A stretch of 48,042 bases of DNA from a virus, in IMG/VR virus record IMGVR_UViG_3300045051_000520, positions 1 through 48,042 of that record. One strand, 5' to 3'. Positions within the stretch are counted from its first letter, which is position 1; every line of letters starts with the position of its first letter. The notes beneath the pieces are model-generated. The model had not been told where the DNA came from. It did no database searches and saw only the letters and a program-made list of their open reading frames with translations. Of this stretch, positions 7,189 through 15,808 are shown in pieces. Made by a program: the position numbers and the translations under genes.

Positions 7189-8169
7189 ATGTCCCAGTAC
7201 AGCTTCAAGAACGCAACCGGGAACAACCCCCAGGACTCGGACTTCGTGTTCCAGTTCGGTATCCCGACGCGGATCATGGAGGTCGGATCCGACGCGGGCG
7301 GAAAGAATCGCCGGTTCTCTGGCGTGGCCTACACGGGCGACCCCATCACGAACCATCCGTACTGGGGCACGGTGGTGTTCGATCTCTCCCTCATCGAGGT
7401 CCCCGCCAAGATGGCCATCCTCCGGGATCACGAGTGCGACGACATCGTGGGGTACAGCGATGAGTCCGCCGTCACTCAGGAGGGCCTGGTCCTTGGTGGC
7501 ATTCTGTCCAAGGTCACGGAGGCGGGGCAGGAGGTCACGGCCCTGAGCGACGAGGGCTTCCCCTGGCAGATGAGCGTACGCATCCAGCCTTCCCGCATCG
7601 AGGAACTCACCGCCGGTTCCACCGCTGAGGTGAATGGCCGCACCGTGACCGGCCCCGCCTACATCTTCCGTGAGTCCAAGCTCGTGGAAACGTCCTTCAC
7701 TCCCACCGGCTGGGACAGCGGAACAACCGCTACTGCCCTCAGCCTCAATCACAACCCCACCCAACAGGAGGACACTCAGATGTCCAAGGAACTGGAGGCT
7801 CGGGTCACGCAGCTTGAGGGCGAACTGCGGGCCAGCAACGAGAAGAACGAAGCCCTCACCACCGAACTGGCCACGCTGAAGGAGGCGCAGGCCACCCAGC
7901 AGGCCGAGGCCCGCATGAGCCGGGTCCGCGATGCCTACAAGACCATCGGCAAGGAACTCACGGAGGAGGAGGCCAAGAAGTTCTCGGCCATGCCCGACGA
8001 CGCCGTGAATGCCATCGTGGACGCCATCTCCACCGCCAAGCCCACGCTCCCCGATGGCCTGTTCGCCCACCAGGCGTCTGGTGGTGCCGAACCCACGACC
8101 CTCAAGCCCCACGAGAAGGGCCTGTTGGCCGCCTGCGACAAGGCCGCCGCCGAGTTCTCCCGGAAGTAA
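7189..8169 (+). CDS. Prohead maturation protease with C-terminal scaffold (326 aa)
   Basis: The first 170 residues resemble phage head maturation proteases of the Mu gpI/HK97 protease type. The VFDLSLIEVPAKMAILRDHECDD block, with its His, and a later WQMSVRIQP strand are the most telling parts. The last 130 residues are an acidic coiled coil (about 200-245) plus a helical tail, as expected for a scaffold that is removed during maturation. An in-frame start with its own ribosome site at 7780 would make the scaffold alone. RBS AAGGAGG precedes the ATG at 7189. Exact catalytic residues cannot be assigned by eye. Confidence 0.8.
   Translation: MSQYSFKNATGNNPQDSDFVFQFGIPTRIMEVGSDAGGKNRRFSGVAYTGDPITNHPYWGTVVFDLSLIEVPAKMAILRDHECDDIVGYSDESAVTQEGLVLGGILSKVTEAGQEVTALSDEGFPWQMSVRIQPSRIEELTAGSTAEVNGRTVTGPAYIFRESKLVETSFTPTGWDSGTTATALSLNHNPTQQEDTQMSKELEARVTQLEGELRASNEKNEALTTELATLKEAQATQQAEARMSRVRDAYKTIGKELTEEEAKKFSAMPDDAVNAIVDAISTAKPTLPDGLFAHQASGGAEPTTLKPHEKGLLAACDKAAAEFSRK
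7780..8169 (+). CDS. Internally initiated capsid scaffold protein (129 aa)
   Basis: Inside the protease gene and in the same frame, AGGAGG (7766-7771) lies 8 nt before an ATG (7780) that starts MSKELEARVTQLEGELR, the first residues of the coiled coil. This copies the nested arrangement of lambda C/Nu3 and Mu I/Z, where the short product outnumbers the protease and scaffolds the shell. The sequence supports the start directly; its use is inferred. Confidence 0.75.
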   Translation: MSKELEARVTQLEGELRASNEKNEALTTELATLKEAQATQQAEARMSRVRDAYKTIGKELTEEEAKKFSAMPDDAVNAIVDAISTAKPTLPDGLFAHQASGGAEPTTLKPHEKGLLAACDKAAAEFSRK

Positions 8170-8227
8170 CCGCCGCTCCCTCCGCAAGTAAACCACAACC
8201 CTGAGACCAGATAAGGAGACATCCACC

Positions 8228-8602
8228 ATGGCTCTCACCGAAAGCAACTACCAGGGCGAAATCGTCAAGTGGGAGGTCGAGCGGAACTTCAGCCGCAAGG
8301 TCGTCACCGTCGTGGCCGTCGCCGCTCTCACCCGTGGTACCGTGCTCGGCATCAAGACCGCCGACAGCAAGTACTACCCCTCCGTGGCCGGTGCCACTGA
8401 CGGTACCGAGAACGCCAAGGCCATCCTCCTGGACGACCTGGCCATCACCACCGGGAAGGCCGTCCCCGTCCTCGCCCGCATGGCGATCATCGAGCCCAGC
8501 AAGCTGGTGTGGGATGCGTCCTACGACCTACTGGCCGAGAAGACCGCCGCGCTGGCCTACCTCGAAGCCAACAGCAACATCGTCGCCGCCACTGGCGTGT
8601 AG
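8228..8602 (+). CDS. Head decoration protein, lambda gpD-like (124 aa)
   Basis: Small beta-rich protein with the gpD-family features: N-terminal WEVERNFSRKVVTV, then LTRGTVLGIKT, AKAILLDDLAITTG and the C-terminal VLARMAIIEPSKLVW. It would bind the outside of the expanded capsid as trimers and stabilise it. It has a strong RBS (AAGGAG) and lies directly before the major capsid gene, the usual place. Confidence 0.85.
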   Translation: MALTESNYQGEIVKWEVERNFSRKVVTVVAVAALTRGTVLGIKTADSKYYPSVAGATDGTENAKAILLDDLAITTGKAVPVLARMAIIEPSKLVWDASYDLLAEKTAALAYLEANSNIVAATGV

Positions 8603-8643
8603 GCTGACGCCCAACCCTCAACCCCCTCTCAAGGAGAAATGTC

Positions 8644-9663
8644 ATGCCCATGCTCGATCCTTTTGCCGGTGGCGGGTTCAGCCTCACCACGCTGACCCAG
8701 GCCATCAACAAGCTCCCCAACCGCTACGGGCGGCTGCAGGAACTCAACCTCATGCCCATCAAGGGCCTCACCACCCGCTCCCTCGAAGTGGAAGAGCGGA
8801 ACGGCATCCTCACCCTGGTGCCCACGAAGCCCTGGGGTGCCCCCGCCTCCCAGAACATCAGCGGCAAGCGCAAGCTCCGCAGCTTCGCGGTCCCCCACAT
8901 GCCCCTGGAGGATACCGTCCTGGCGTCCGATGTCCAGGGCATCCGCGCCTTCGGCACGGAGAACGAGGTGGACCCCGTGACCCGCAAGGTCCAGGAGAAG
9001 CTCCAGGAGATGCGCGACAAGCTGGACCAGACGCTCGAATGGCGTCGGTTTGGTGCCCTGAAGGGTATCATCCTGGACGCGGACGGCTCCTCCGTCCTGT
9101 ACAACCTCTACACCGAGTTCGGCATCACCCAGAAGACGGTGGACTTCGTGCTCGGCACCGCTGGCACCGATGTCCGTGCCAAGTGCGCCGAGGTCAAGCG
9201 GCACATCGAGGACAACCTCTTCGGTGAGCGCATGACCGAGGTGCGGGTGCTCGTGAGCCCCGAGTTCTACGACAAGTTCGTGTCCCACGCGAACGTCAAG
9301 GCCGCGTTCCAGAACTGGCAGGCGGCCCAGGAGCGGATCGGCGGGGACATGCGTTCCGGCTTCACCTTCGGTGGCCTGACCTTCGAGGAGTACCGGGCCC
9401 AGACCTCCGATTCCACCGGCACCATGCAGCGCTACATCGCCGCCAACGACGGCCACGCCTTCCCCCTCGGCACCGTGGCCTCTTTCGGCACGTACGCCGC
9501 CCCCGCCGACTTCAACGAAACGGTCAACACCGTGGGCATGCAGTACTACGCCAAGATGGAGCGCCAGAAGTTCGACCGGGGCATGGACATGCACGTTCAG
9601 TCCAACGTCCTGCCGCTCTGCCTGCGCCCCGAGATCCTGGTCCGGGTGTTCTCCAGCAACTAA
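8644..9663 (+). CDS. Major capsid protein, lambda gpE family (339 aa)
   Basis: Length and blocks match the lambda gpE/HK97-fold family: LTTLTQAINKLPNRYGRLQEL near the N-terminus, HMPLEDTVLASDVQGIRAFG, LDQTLEWRRFGALKGIILD in the spine helix region, and the C-terminal QSNVLPLCLRPEILVRV typical of gpE. It forms the icosahedral shell. The RBS is AAGGAG, 41 bp after the decoration gene. Codon use is strongly biased to C-ending codons, as expected for a highly expressed gene. Confidence 0.93.
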   Translation: MPMLDPFAGGGFSLTTLTQAINKLPNRYGRLQELNLMPIKGLTTRSLEVEERNGILTLVPTKPWGAPASQNISGKRKLRSFAVPHMPLEDTVLASDVQGIRAFGTENEVDPVTRKVQEKLQEMRDKLDQTLEWRRFGALKGIILDADGSSVLYNLYTEFGITQKTVDFVLGTAGTDVRAKCAEVKRHIEDNLFGERMTEVRVLVSPEFYDKFVSHANVKAAFQNWQAAQERIGGDMRSGFTFGGLTFEEYRAQTSDSTGTMQRYIAANDGHAFPLGTVASFGTYAAPADFNETVNTVGMQYYAKMERQKFDRGMDMHVQSNVLPLCLRPEILVRVFSSN

Positions 9664-9678
9664 AGATCGGAGGGGGCC

Positions 9679-10122
9679 ATGGCCCTGTCTTACATCGACA
9701 AAGCCACGATGGTGCTGTTCTTCGGTGAAAAGGAACTCATCCAACTCACCGACAGGACGAACACCGGTACCATCGGGGACACGGTGCTTGACAGGGCCAT
9801 GGCCACCGCTGAATCCGAAGCCAACAGCTACCTGGGTGCCAACTACACCCTGCCCCTCCCCACGGTGCCCGACGTTCTCAAGTCCATGGTGGGTGACATC
9901 GCCCGCTACCGGCTGTACGACGAGCGCCCCACGGAGGAAGTCCAAAAGCGCTACGACAGGGCCGTTTCCTGGCTCCGGGATGTATCAAAGGGGGTCGTGA
10001 GCCTGGGTATCCAGGCCAGTGATGCCCAGCCCGAAAGCACCATCGTCGTGGCATCCTCCCGGACTCAGGTGTTCACGGACGCCCTGTTCGGGACCATGGG
10101 ACCGAAATGGCCTACTCCGTAG
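9679..10122 (+). CDS. Head-tail connector protein, DUF1320 (Mu gp36-like), 147 aa
   Basis: An N-terminal YIDKATMVLFFGEKELIQLTD block, then an ARYRLYD helix and a RYDRAVSWLRDVSKG helix, match DUF1320 proteins that bind below the portal as an adaptor. RBS GGAGGGGG precedes the ATG. The 3' end overlaps the next gene by 16 nt. Confidence 0.82.
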   Translation: MALSYIDKATMVLFFGEKELIQLTDRTNTGTIGDTVLDRAMATAESEANSYLGANYTLPLPTVPDVLKSMVGDIARYRLYDERPTEEVQKRYDRAVSWLRDVSKGVVSLGIQASDAQPESTIVVASSRTQVFTDALFGTMGPKWPTP

Positions 10123-10592
10123 CCGTCACGGGCACGGAAGCCCTCAACGCCAGGCTCAAGAAGGTATTGGGCCTGCTTGAGGACCCCACGCCCATGTGGG
10201 AGGCCGTGGGCTTCGCGATGTCGGAGAATACCAAGCTCCGCATCACCGACCAGGTGGACGTGAATGGTGCCTCATTCATCCCGTCCATCAGGGCCCGGGT
10301 GCAGGGTGGTCAGACGCTCCTGGACCGTGGCCTTCTCCGCAACTCCATCACTTACTTCGCCAAGAAAAACGGGGTAGAATGGGGGGTACCATCGGAGTTT
10401 CCTTACGCGTGGATTCTGAACGAGGGCGGGACCATCACACCGAAGGTCAAGCCATTCCTCAGGTTCAAGGTCGGAGGAAGGTGGGTTCGGAGGAAGAAGG
10501 TGAAAATGCCCAAGCGCCAGTTCCTTGGTTTGTCGATCTCCGACAAGGCCGAGATCCTGGACATCCTGGGCTCCTTCCTGGTGGAGCGGTGA
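10107..10592 (+). CDS. Phage virion morphogenesis protein, Mu gpG-like (161 aa)
   Basis: Shows the PF05069-type pattern: an N-terminal helix, RITDQVDVNGASF, LLDRGLLRNSITY and a C-terminal FLGLSISDKAEILDIL segment. Family members act in tail completion or head-tail joining. It starts inside the end of the DUF1320 gene, so it is probably translationally coupled; the RBS is weak. Confidence 0.8.
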   Translation: MAYSVAVTGTEALNARLKKVLGLLEDPTPMWEAVGFAMSENTKLRITDQVDVNGASFIPSIRARVQGGQTLLDRGLLRNSITYFAKKNGVEWGVPSEFPYAWILNEGGTITPKVKPFLRFKVGGRWVRRKKVKMPKRQFLGLSISDKAEILDILGSFLVER

Positions 10593-10593
10593 C

Positions 10594-11031
10594 ATGGACA
10601 ACTACCTGAGCGCCGAATCCCTCATCATCGAACGCATCAAAGCCGTGGTCCCGGATTTCGGGCCCAACGTCTTTTCAGCCGCCGATATGGAAGGTGTGTC
10701 AGAGGCCAGCCAGAACACCCCCGCCGCGCATGTGCTGTACTACGGTGATCGGGTGGTCGAGGGCCAGGGCCGGTCATCCACTGGTGAAGTCCAATGTGTT
10801 GACCAGGTGTGGTACGTCGTCCTCGCTGTGCGGAATGTGCGGGACCAGATCACCGGGGAAGCCACCCGTGCAGAAGCGGGCCCCCTGCTCAAGAAAACCC
10901 TGAAGGCCCTGCAGGGATGGACCCCCTCTCCGGAGCACGGGCCCATGAAACGCTCCAATGGTGCCGCCCCCGGCTTCAAGGCCGGGTACATCTACATTCC
11001 CCTCTGTTTCTCAACCCGCATCACCATCTGA
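10594..11031 (+). CDS. Putative tail terminator/completion protein, Gp37-like (145 aa)
   Basis: Position between the gpG-like and tail tube genes, length, and pattern (N-terminal ESLIIERIKAVVP, central VWYVVLAVRNVRD, C-terminal GYIYIPLCFSTRI) fit the small tail terminator proteins that cap the tube. The ATG at 10594 is right after the previous stop. Family assignment is by position and pattern. Confidence 0.65.
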   Translation: MDNYLSAESLIIERIKAVVPDFGPNVFSAADMEGVSEASQNTPAAHVLYYGDRVVEGQGRSSTGEVQCVDQVWYVVLAVRNVRDQITGEATRAEAGPLLKKTLKALQGWTPSPEHGPMKRSNGAAPGFKAGYIYIPLCFSTRITI

Positions 11032-11047
11032 AGAAGGAGACCACACC

Positions 11048-11818
11048 ATGTACCTGCGCGGACAAGGCAAGCTCTACATCGGCACCCGGGACGCCCTGGG
11101 CAACCCCCAGGCCCTGCGCTGGGTGGGCAACTGCCCGGAACTCAAGGTCGGGTTCCAGGTGGACAACATCGAGCACAAGGAGTCCTTCAGCGGCCAGTCC
11201 TTGACGGACCTCAAGATCCCCAAGGGCAAGAGCACCTCGCTCAACTTCACCCTGGAGGAGCCCAACAAGGAAAACCTCGCCCTGGTCCTGTACGGCACGG
11301 CCCTGTCCGTCGCCGCCAGCACGGCCATCGTGGACGAGAAGCTCGGCGGGACCCCGGATATCACCACCCTCGCCGTGGGCCAGGTGTTCGCGGGTGCGAA
11401 GCGCAACGCTTCCGCCGTGACCCTGAAGGACAGCACCGGCTCCCCCAAGACGCTGACCAAGGATGTGAACTACACCCACGAGCCCATCAGCAACACCATC
11501 ACCCTGATCGACGTGACCACGGGCGGCCCCTTCGTCGGCCCGCTCAAGCTGTCCTACACCCCCGGGACCAGCACGGAAGTGGCGATGTTCAACGCCCCCC
11601 AGGCAGACCTGTTCCTGCGCTTCGTCGGCATGAACATGGCCGACAGCGGCAAGATCGTCACCTGCGATCTGTACAAGGTGAACCTGAGCCCGCTCAAGGA
11701 ACTCGCCCTCATCACCGACGACCTGGCGCAGTTCCAGATCGAGGGTGCCGCCCTCCTGGATGTGCTCAAGCCTGCCAGCAACACGCTGGGCCAGTTCGGG
11801 GCCATCTACCAGCAGTAA
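11048..11818 (+). CDS. Major tail tube protein (256 aa)
   Basis: Beta-rich protein starting MYLRGQGKLYIGTRD with repeated strand-like segments (LTDLKIPKGKSTSLNFTLEE, LSPLKELALITDDLAQFQIEG). It sits directly before the frameshifted chaperones and tape measure, the canonical slot for the tube subunit, and has an excellent RBS (AAGGAG) and highly biased codons. The residues around 115-180 look like an inserted extra domain. A hairpin follows the gene. Confidence 0.85.
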   Translation: MYLRGQGKLYIGTRDALGNPQALRWVGNCPELKVGFQVDNIEHKESFSGQSLTDLKIPKGKSTSLNFTLEEPNKENLALVLYGTALSVAASTAIVDEKLGGTPDITTLAVGQVFAGAKRNASAVTLKDSTGSPKTLTKDVNYTHEPISNTITLIDVTTGGPFVGPLKLSYTPGTSTEVAMFNAPQADLFLRFVGMNMADSGKIVTCDLYKVNLSPLKELALITDDLAQFQIEGAALLDVLKPASNTLGQFGAIYQQ

Positions 11819-11834
11819 GCAACGGATAACGGCT

Positions 11835-11857
11835 TGGCGGGTGCCGCGAACCCGCCA
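11835..11857 (+). terminator. Hairpin after the tail tube gene
   Basis: TGGCGGGT (11835-11842) pairs with ACCCGCCA (11850-11857) around a 7-nt loop, followed by GCTTTG. The T-run is short, so it may be a partial terminator that lowers expression of downstream tail genes relative to the tube protein. Confidence 0.6.
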
Positions 11858-11895
11858 GCTTTGCCCCCCATTCACCCATTCCCAGGAGCTACACC

Positions 11896-12285
11896 ATGGA
11901 ACCCGTCGATCTCGCCACCCTGATCCCCGATGGCCAAAAGGTCATCATCGTGGACGACGCTGGAAACAGCGAGGAATTGCACATCCGGCCCTTCGTCTGG
12001 AAGCAGTTCCGTCAGGTGGCCCGGCTGGTCCAGCCCATCCAGATGCACACCGACGAGAACGGCGACCTCAACCTCATGAAGCTCGTGGGCGACCACGGGG
12101 AAGAGGTCACGGACATCATCGTCGTGGCGACTGGCAAGCCCAAGGAGTGGGTGGATGGCCTCAACCTCACGAGCATCCTGCCCTTGGCCGCTGCTGTCCT
12201 GCAGGTGAACCGCGATTTTTTCTCCCAGAAGCTGGGCCCGCAGCTTCGGGACCTGGCAGCGAGGCTGTCGGCTGGTCCGAAGTAA
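11896..12285 (+). CDS. Tail assembly chaperone, short form (G-like), 129 aa
   Basis: Starts MEPVDLATLIPDGQKV after AGGAG. It lies between tube and tape measure, as does lambda G. A slippery heptamer within the gene allows a -1 shift that appends the T-like part. The zero-frame product ends at 12285 with LAARLSAGPK. Chaperones of this kind coat the tape measure during tube assembly. Confidence 0.85.
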   Translation: MEPVDLATLIPDGQKVIIVDDAGNSEELHIRPFVWKQFRQVARLVQPIQMHTDENGDLNLMKLVGDHGEEVTDIIVVATGKPKEWVDGLNLTSILPLAAAVLQVNRDFFSQKLGPQLRDLAARLSAGPK

Positions 12286-12488
12286 TCCAAACGCTCGTCA
12301 GCACCGGCCACCGTTGGCCTGACATCCAAGAGTACACCCTGTCCCAGGTGGTCTTGTTCCACAAGGCCGCCGTGAGAGCAAGCAGCAGGGAACGGGCCAG
12401 CAGGGTGGTTGACATGGCCGTGGCCTACCACGCCAAGCAGCAGGACCGGAACAACTACATCAGGCAGATCGAGAAATCCGCGAAGTAG
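11896..12488 (+). CDS. Tail assembly chaperone, -1 frameshift fusion (GT-like), about 197 aa
   Basis: T TTT TTC at 12216-12222 is in the correct register (GAT TTT TTC). A -1 shift there continues through LPEAGPAASG and EAVGWSEVIQTLVSTGHRWP to the stop at 12486-12488, ending RQIEKSAK. The extension has the T-domain look (YTLSQVVLFHKAAVRAS) and ends 8 nt before the tape measure start. A 7-bp hairpin begins 5 nt after the heptamer. Confidence 0.88.
12216..12247 (+). promoter_or_regulatory. Programmed -1 frameshift signal
   Basis: Slippery T TTT TTC (12216-12222), a 5-nt spacer, then a hairpin GAAGCTG (12228-12234) / CAGCTTC (12241-12247) with a 6-nt loop. Heptamer, spacer and stem all match the classical layout for tail chaperone frameshifting. 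Confidence 0.88.
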
Positions 12489-12496
12489 GAGACAAC

Positions 12497-15400
12497 ATGG
12501 GCGCTGGGGACTTCAACATCAGTATCAAGCTCGATGCTGGGGTCACCGGGGCCCAGGATGTAAAGAATCTCACGGTGAACATCGGGCAGTTGTTCACCGG
12601 GGCCGTGGAAGGGAACAACAAGACCGCCGAGGCCGCGAAGAAGGCCAAGGACGAAATGACCAAGACCCAGGCCGCCGCGTCCGCCCTGGCGAAGGAGTTT
12701 GCCAACACCTTCAAGGGCGATGTGGTGGGGGGCCTCAAGAAGGGCCTGGAAGAGGCTGACGGACGGGTCAAGAAGCTCCATGCGGACCTTCAGGCCATGT
12801 ACGCGGCCAAGGCCCAGGGAGACCCCACCGGGCTCATCCGGACGGCCATCACCCAGACCGAGCAGCGGCTGGCCAACGCCAACAAGGAACTCCAGCGCTT
12901 CAAGGACCTCTCGGCGGGCACGAAGGCCGCCCCCGCTACCCCTGTAGCCCCCAGTGGTGCTGGAGGCCCGGGAGGGGGCCTCGGCGGCCTAGGACTGGGC
13001 TCTCTCGTGGGCACCCTCACCCTGGCCGGGTTGGCAACCCAGGCCATCACCGCTGGATTCCGCATTCTGAAGGACGCTGTGGCCGACGTGGTGAGCGAAG
13101 GTCTCAAGATGAACGAGTTCCTTGAGACCAGCAAGCTGGGTATCGCCACATCCATCCAGGCTCAGTATGACCTGCGGGACGCCCAGGGCGAGGTCCTCAA
13201 GGGGCAAGATGCCTACAACGCGGCCCTGGCTCTGGCCGATGACCAGATGAAGCAGATCCGCATCGCGGGCCTGGAAACGGCGGCCACCTCCCAGGAACTC
13301 GTGAAATCCTTCCAGACGGCCATGGCCGTTGCCGCATCCCAGAACATCACGGACCTGGACCGCATCCGGCAACTCACGGTGGACGTGACGAATGCCGCCA
13401 CGGCCCTGGGGGTGTCCCAGTCCGAGGTGCCCACGGCCCTGCGCGGGATCATCACGGGCCGCGAGGTGGAGGAGAACACGCTGGCCCGCATCCTGGTGGG
13501 GACGGGTGAGCAGGTGCGCCAGTGGCAGGTACAGGGTGTGCTGCTCGACAAGCTGAATGAGCGGTTGAAGCCGTTCACGGAGGGTGCCAAGCAGGCCGCG
13601 AGTTCCTGGGCTGTGGTCAAGAGCAACGTGGAGGAGGCTTTCCAGGTCTTCTCCGGCGAAGTAACCTCCGGGATGTTCGACTCCCTCAAGAAGAGTTTAA
13701 ACGAGGCCCTGTCGGGTGTGTTCGACGTGAAGAACCTCGGGATCTCCGAGCAATTCAGCGCCATCACTGACATCGTGAAGGTGTTCTTCGATGGCGTGGG
13801 TGTCATCATCGGGGACGCCGTGCAGGGTGGTGTCGAGGTAGCCAAGCAGTTCAACGCCTTCCTGACCGAGAACTCGTCCTTCATCGAAGAGTGGAAGCAG
13901 GGCTTCCGCGAGATCTGGGTTGCCGTCAAAGAGGTGTTCAAGGTCATCTTCGACCTGGCACGGGCGATCACCGGGGCCCGCAAGGAGACCGGCGAGTTGT
14001 CCCTGGTGTTCACCGTGATCTCCGTGGCCCTCAAGGGCATCGCCCTGCTGGTTGCCGGTGTGGCTGATGGCGTCCGGGCCATCGGCGGGGCCCTGGTGTG
14101 GGTTGCCGGTCTGCTCCTGGACCTCGTGCTCCAGCCCGTGCGCATGTGGCTGAACAGCATGGGCGAAAGTCTGAACATGGTCAAGAAGGGCTGGGGCGAC
14201 GGCCTCATCGCCGTGGGGGCCAAGATCGACGGGGTGGGTGCCAAGGTCCGTGGGATCGGGGCCGGGATGTTCGACCCGTTCGTCACCGGCAACTCTGCTG
14301 TCCAGAAGGTCATGAAGTCTTTCCAGGACACCGGGAAGGCCGCAGACGACGCGGCCAAGAAGACCGAGGGCCTGGGCAAGGCCACCGTGGCGAATGCCAA
14401 GAACCCCACGAACAAGCAGGCTGGTGTGGGTGCCCAGAGTGCCCTGGCGAAGGCCCAGGCGGATGCCGCCTTGGCTCTTGCGAAGGACGCCCTCACCCGT
14501 GAGCAGCGGGACCTGGACTACGCCCTGTCGCAGCAACTCATTTCCGTGAAGGACTACTACGCCAAGCGCCAGGCCGCGCAGCTTGCCGCAATCCAGGCGG
14601 AGGAGGCCGCGAAGGGTCGGGAGTTGGCCGCAATCCAGGCCGCCCAGCCCAAGACCAAGGACGAGGGCCTGCAGCAGCAAGCCTCCATCATCAAACTGCA
14701 GAGCGAGATAAACCTCCTGAAGGCCAAGGAGGGCGATATCGTCACAGAGAACACCCGCAAGGAGCAGGAAGCCACGCGGGCCCTCACGGTGAAGGTGCTG
14801 GAGATCCGCTCTCAGCTTGAGCAGGCTGTGGGCCAGCAGGCCCCGGAGACCATCGCGGCCACCGTGGCGGAGAAGTTCCGCCTCATCCGTCAGCAGTTCA
14901 CCACGGAGTTCGGGGCCCAGTCCGAGGAGGTCGGGCTCGTTGACAAGCTGGTGAATGTGGAGACCGCCAAGGGCAAGTTCGCCGCGATCCAGAAGCAGTA
15001 CCAGGACACCCTGGAGGCCATGCGCATCAAGGAATCCGAGGTGCAGGCCCAGGAGACCGCTGGCTCCATCGGCCCCATCGAGGCATTCCAGAAGATAAAC
15101 GACCTGCACGTGTTTACGGCCCAGCAGTTGCAGACTCTCATCCCGCAGATGGAGGCGTACGCCCAGGCCATGAAGGACCCGGCCATGCTCAACGCCGTGG
15201 CGAAGCTGAAGGTGGAACTGGGCGAGGTGGGCAAGGCTCAGAGCGAGGTGGGCAAGGCCCTGGGCTCCGGGGTCACCAACAGCTTGGGCAACTTCTTCAA
15301 CGACCTCGCCACGGGTGCCAAGACTGGAAGTGATGCCGTCCGTGACTTTGGCCGGTCCGTCCTCGCGACCTTCGCCCAGATCATGAGCCAGCAGCTTGCC

Positions 15401-15808
15401 CTCATGGCGATGAAGGCCATGTTCGGCGGTACGTCGGCTGGTGGATTCCTCGGCTTTGCTGGTGGTGGGTCCGTGTCGGGTCCGGGTACCTCGACGTCCG
15501 ATTCCATCCCTGCTATGCTGTCAGATGGGGAGTACGTGGTGAAAGCCGCCGCAGTACGCCGCGTGGGGGTGGGCTTCTTGAACATGCTGAACGGGATCAC
15601 ATCGCACAACGGAAGCCACCGGTACGCCGATGGTGGCCCCGTGTCGTCCTCCGTGGGCCCCGCTCCCCAGGTCAACACCAGCACCAAGATCGTGAATGTG
15701 TTCGACCCCTCCCTGCTCGAAGACATGATGGCCACGCCCCGGGGTGAGAAGGCCATCCTCAACGTCATCGCCAGCAACCCCAACTTCCTACGGGCGGTAT
15801 TCGCATGA
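12497..15808 (+). CDS. Tail tape measure protein (1,103 aa)
   Basis: The largest helical protein of the tail module, which sets tail length and is ejected ahead of DNA. The N-terminal 180 residues are coiled coil plus a Gly-rich hinge (GGPGGGLGGLGLG), followed by a hydrophobic segment. The middle has hydrophobic stretches (LLVAGVADGVRAIGGALVWV) that could insert in the host membrane. The last 150 residues carry the lambda-type end (FGRSVLATFAQIMSQQLA, then GGGSVSGPGTSTSDSIPAML and a DGEYVV motif). By the usual helix relation the tail would be long, around 150-165 nm. The stop overlaps the next start (ATGA). Confidence 0.93.
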   Translation: MGAGDFNISIKLDAGVTGAQDVKNLTVNIGQLFTGAVEGNNKTAEAAKKAKDEMTKTQAAASALAKEFANTFKGDVVGGLKKGLEEADGRVKKLHADLQAMYAAKAQGDPTGLIRTAITQTEQRLANANKELQRFKDLSAGTKAAPATPVAPSGAGGPGGGLGGLGLGSLVGTLTLAGLATQAITAGFRILKDAVADVVSEGLKMNEFLETSKLGIATSIQAQYDLRDAQGEVLKGQDAYNAALALADDQMKQIRIAGLETAATSQELVKSFQTAMAVAASQNITDLDRIRQLTVDVTNAATALGVSQSEVPTALRGIITGREVEENTLARILVGTGEQVRQWQVQGVLLDKLNERLKPFTEGAKQAASSWAVVKSNVEEAFQVFSGEVTSGMFDSLKKSLNEALSGVFDVKNLGISEQFSAITDIVKVFFDGVGVIIGDAVQGGVEVAKQFNAFLTENSSFIEEWKQGFREIWVAVKEVFKVIFDLARAITGARKETGELSLVFTVISVALKGIALLVAGVADGVRAIGGALVWVAGLLLDLVLQPVRMWLNSMGESLNMVKKGWGDGLIAVGAKIDGVGAKVRGIGAGMFDPFVTGNSAVQKVMKSFQDTGKAADDAAKKTEGLGKATVANAKNPTNKQAGVGAQSALAKAQADAALALAKDALTREQRDLDYALSQQLISVKDYYAKRQAAQLAAIQAEEAAKGRELAAIQAAQPKTKDEGLQQQASIIKLQSEINLLKAKEGDIVTENTRKEQEATRALTVKVLEIRSQLEQAVGQQAPETIAATVAEKFRLIRQQFTTEFGAQSEEVGLVDKLVNVETAKGKFAAIQKQYQDTLEAMRIKESEVQAQETAGSIGPIEAFQKINDLHVFTAQQLQTLIPQMEAYAQAMKDPAMLNAVAKLKVELGEVGKAQSEVGKALGSGVTNSLGNFFNDLATGAKTGSDAVRDFGRSVLATFAQIMSQQLALMAMKAMFGGTSAGGFLGFAGGGSVSGPGTSTSDSIPAMLSDGEYVVKAAAVRRVGVGFLNMLNGITSHNGSHRYADGGPVSSSVGPAPQVNTSTKIVNVFDPSLLEDMMATPRGEKAILNVIASNPNFLRAVFA

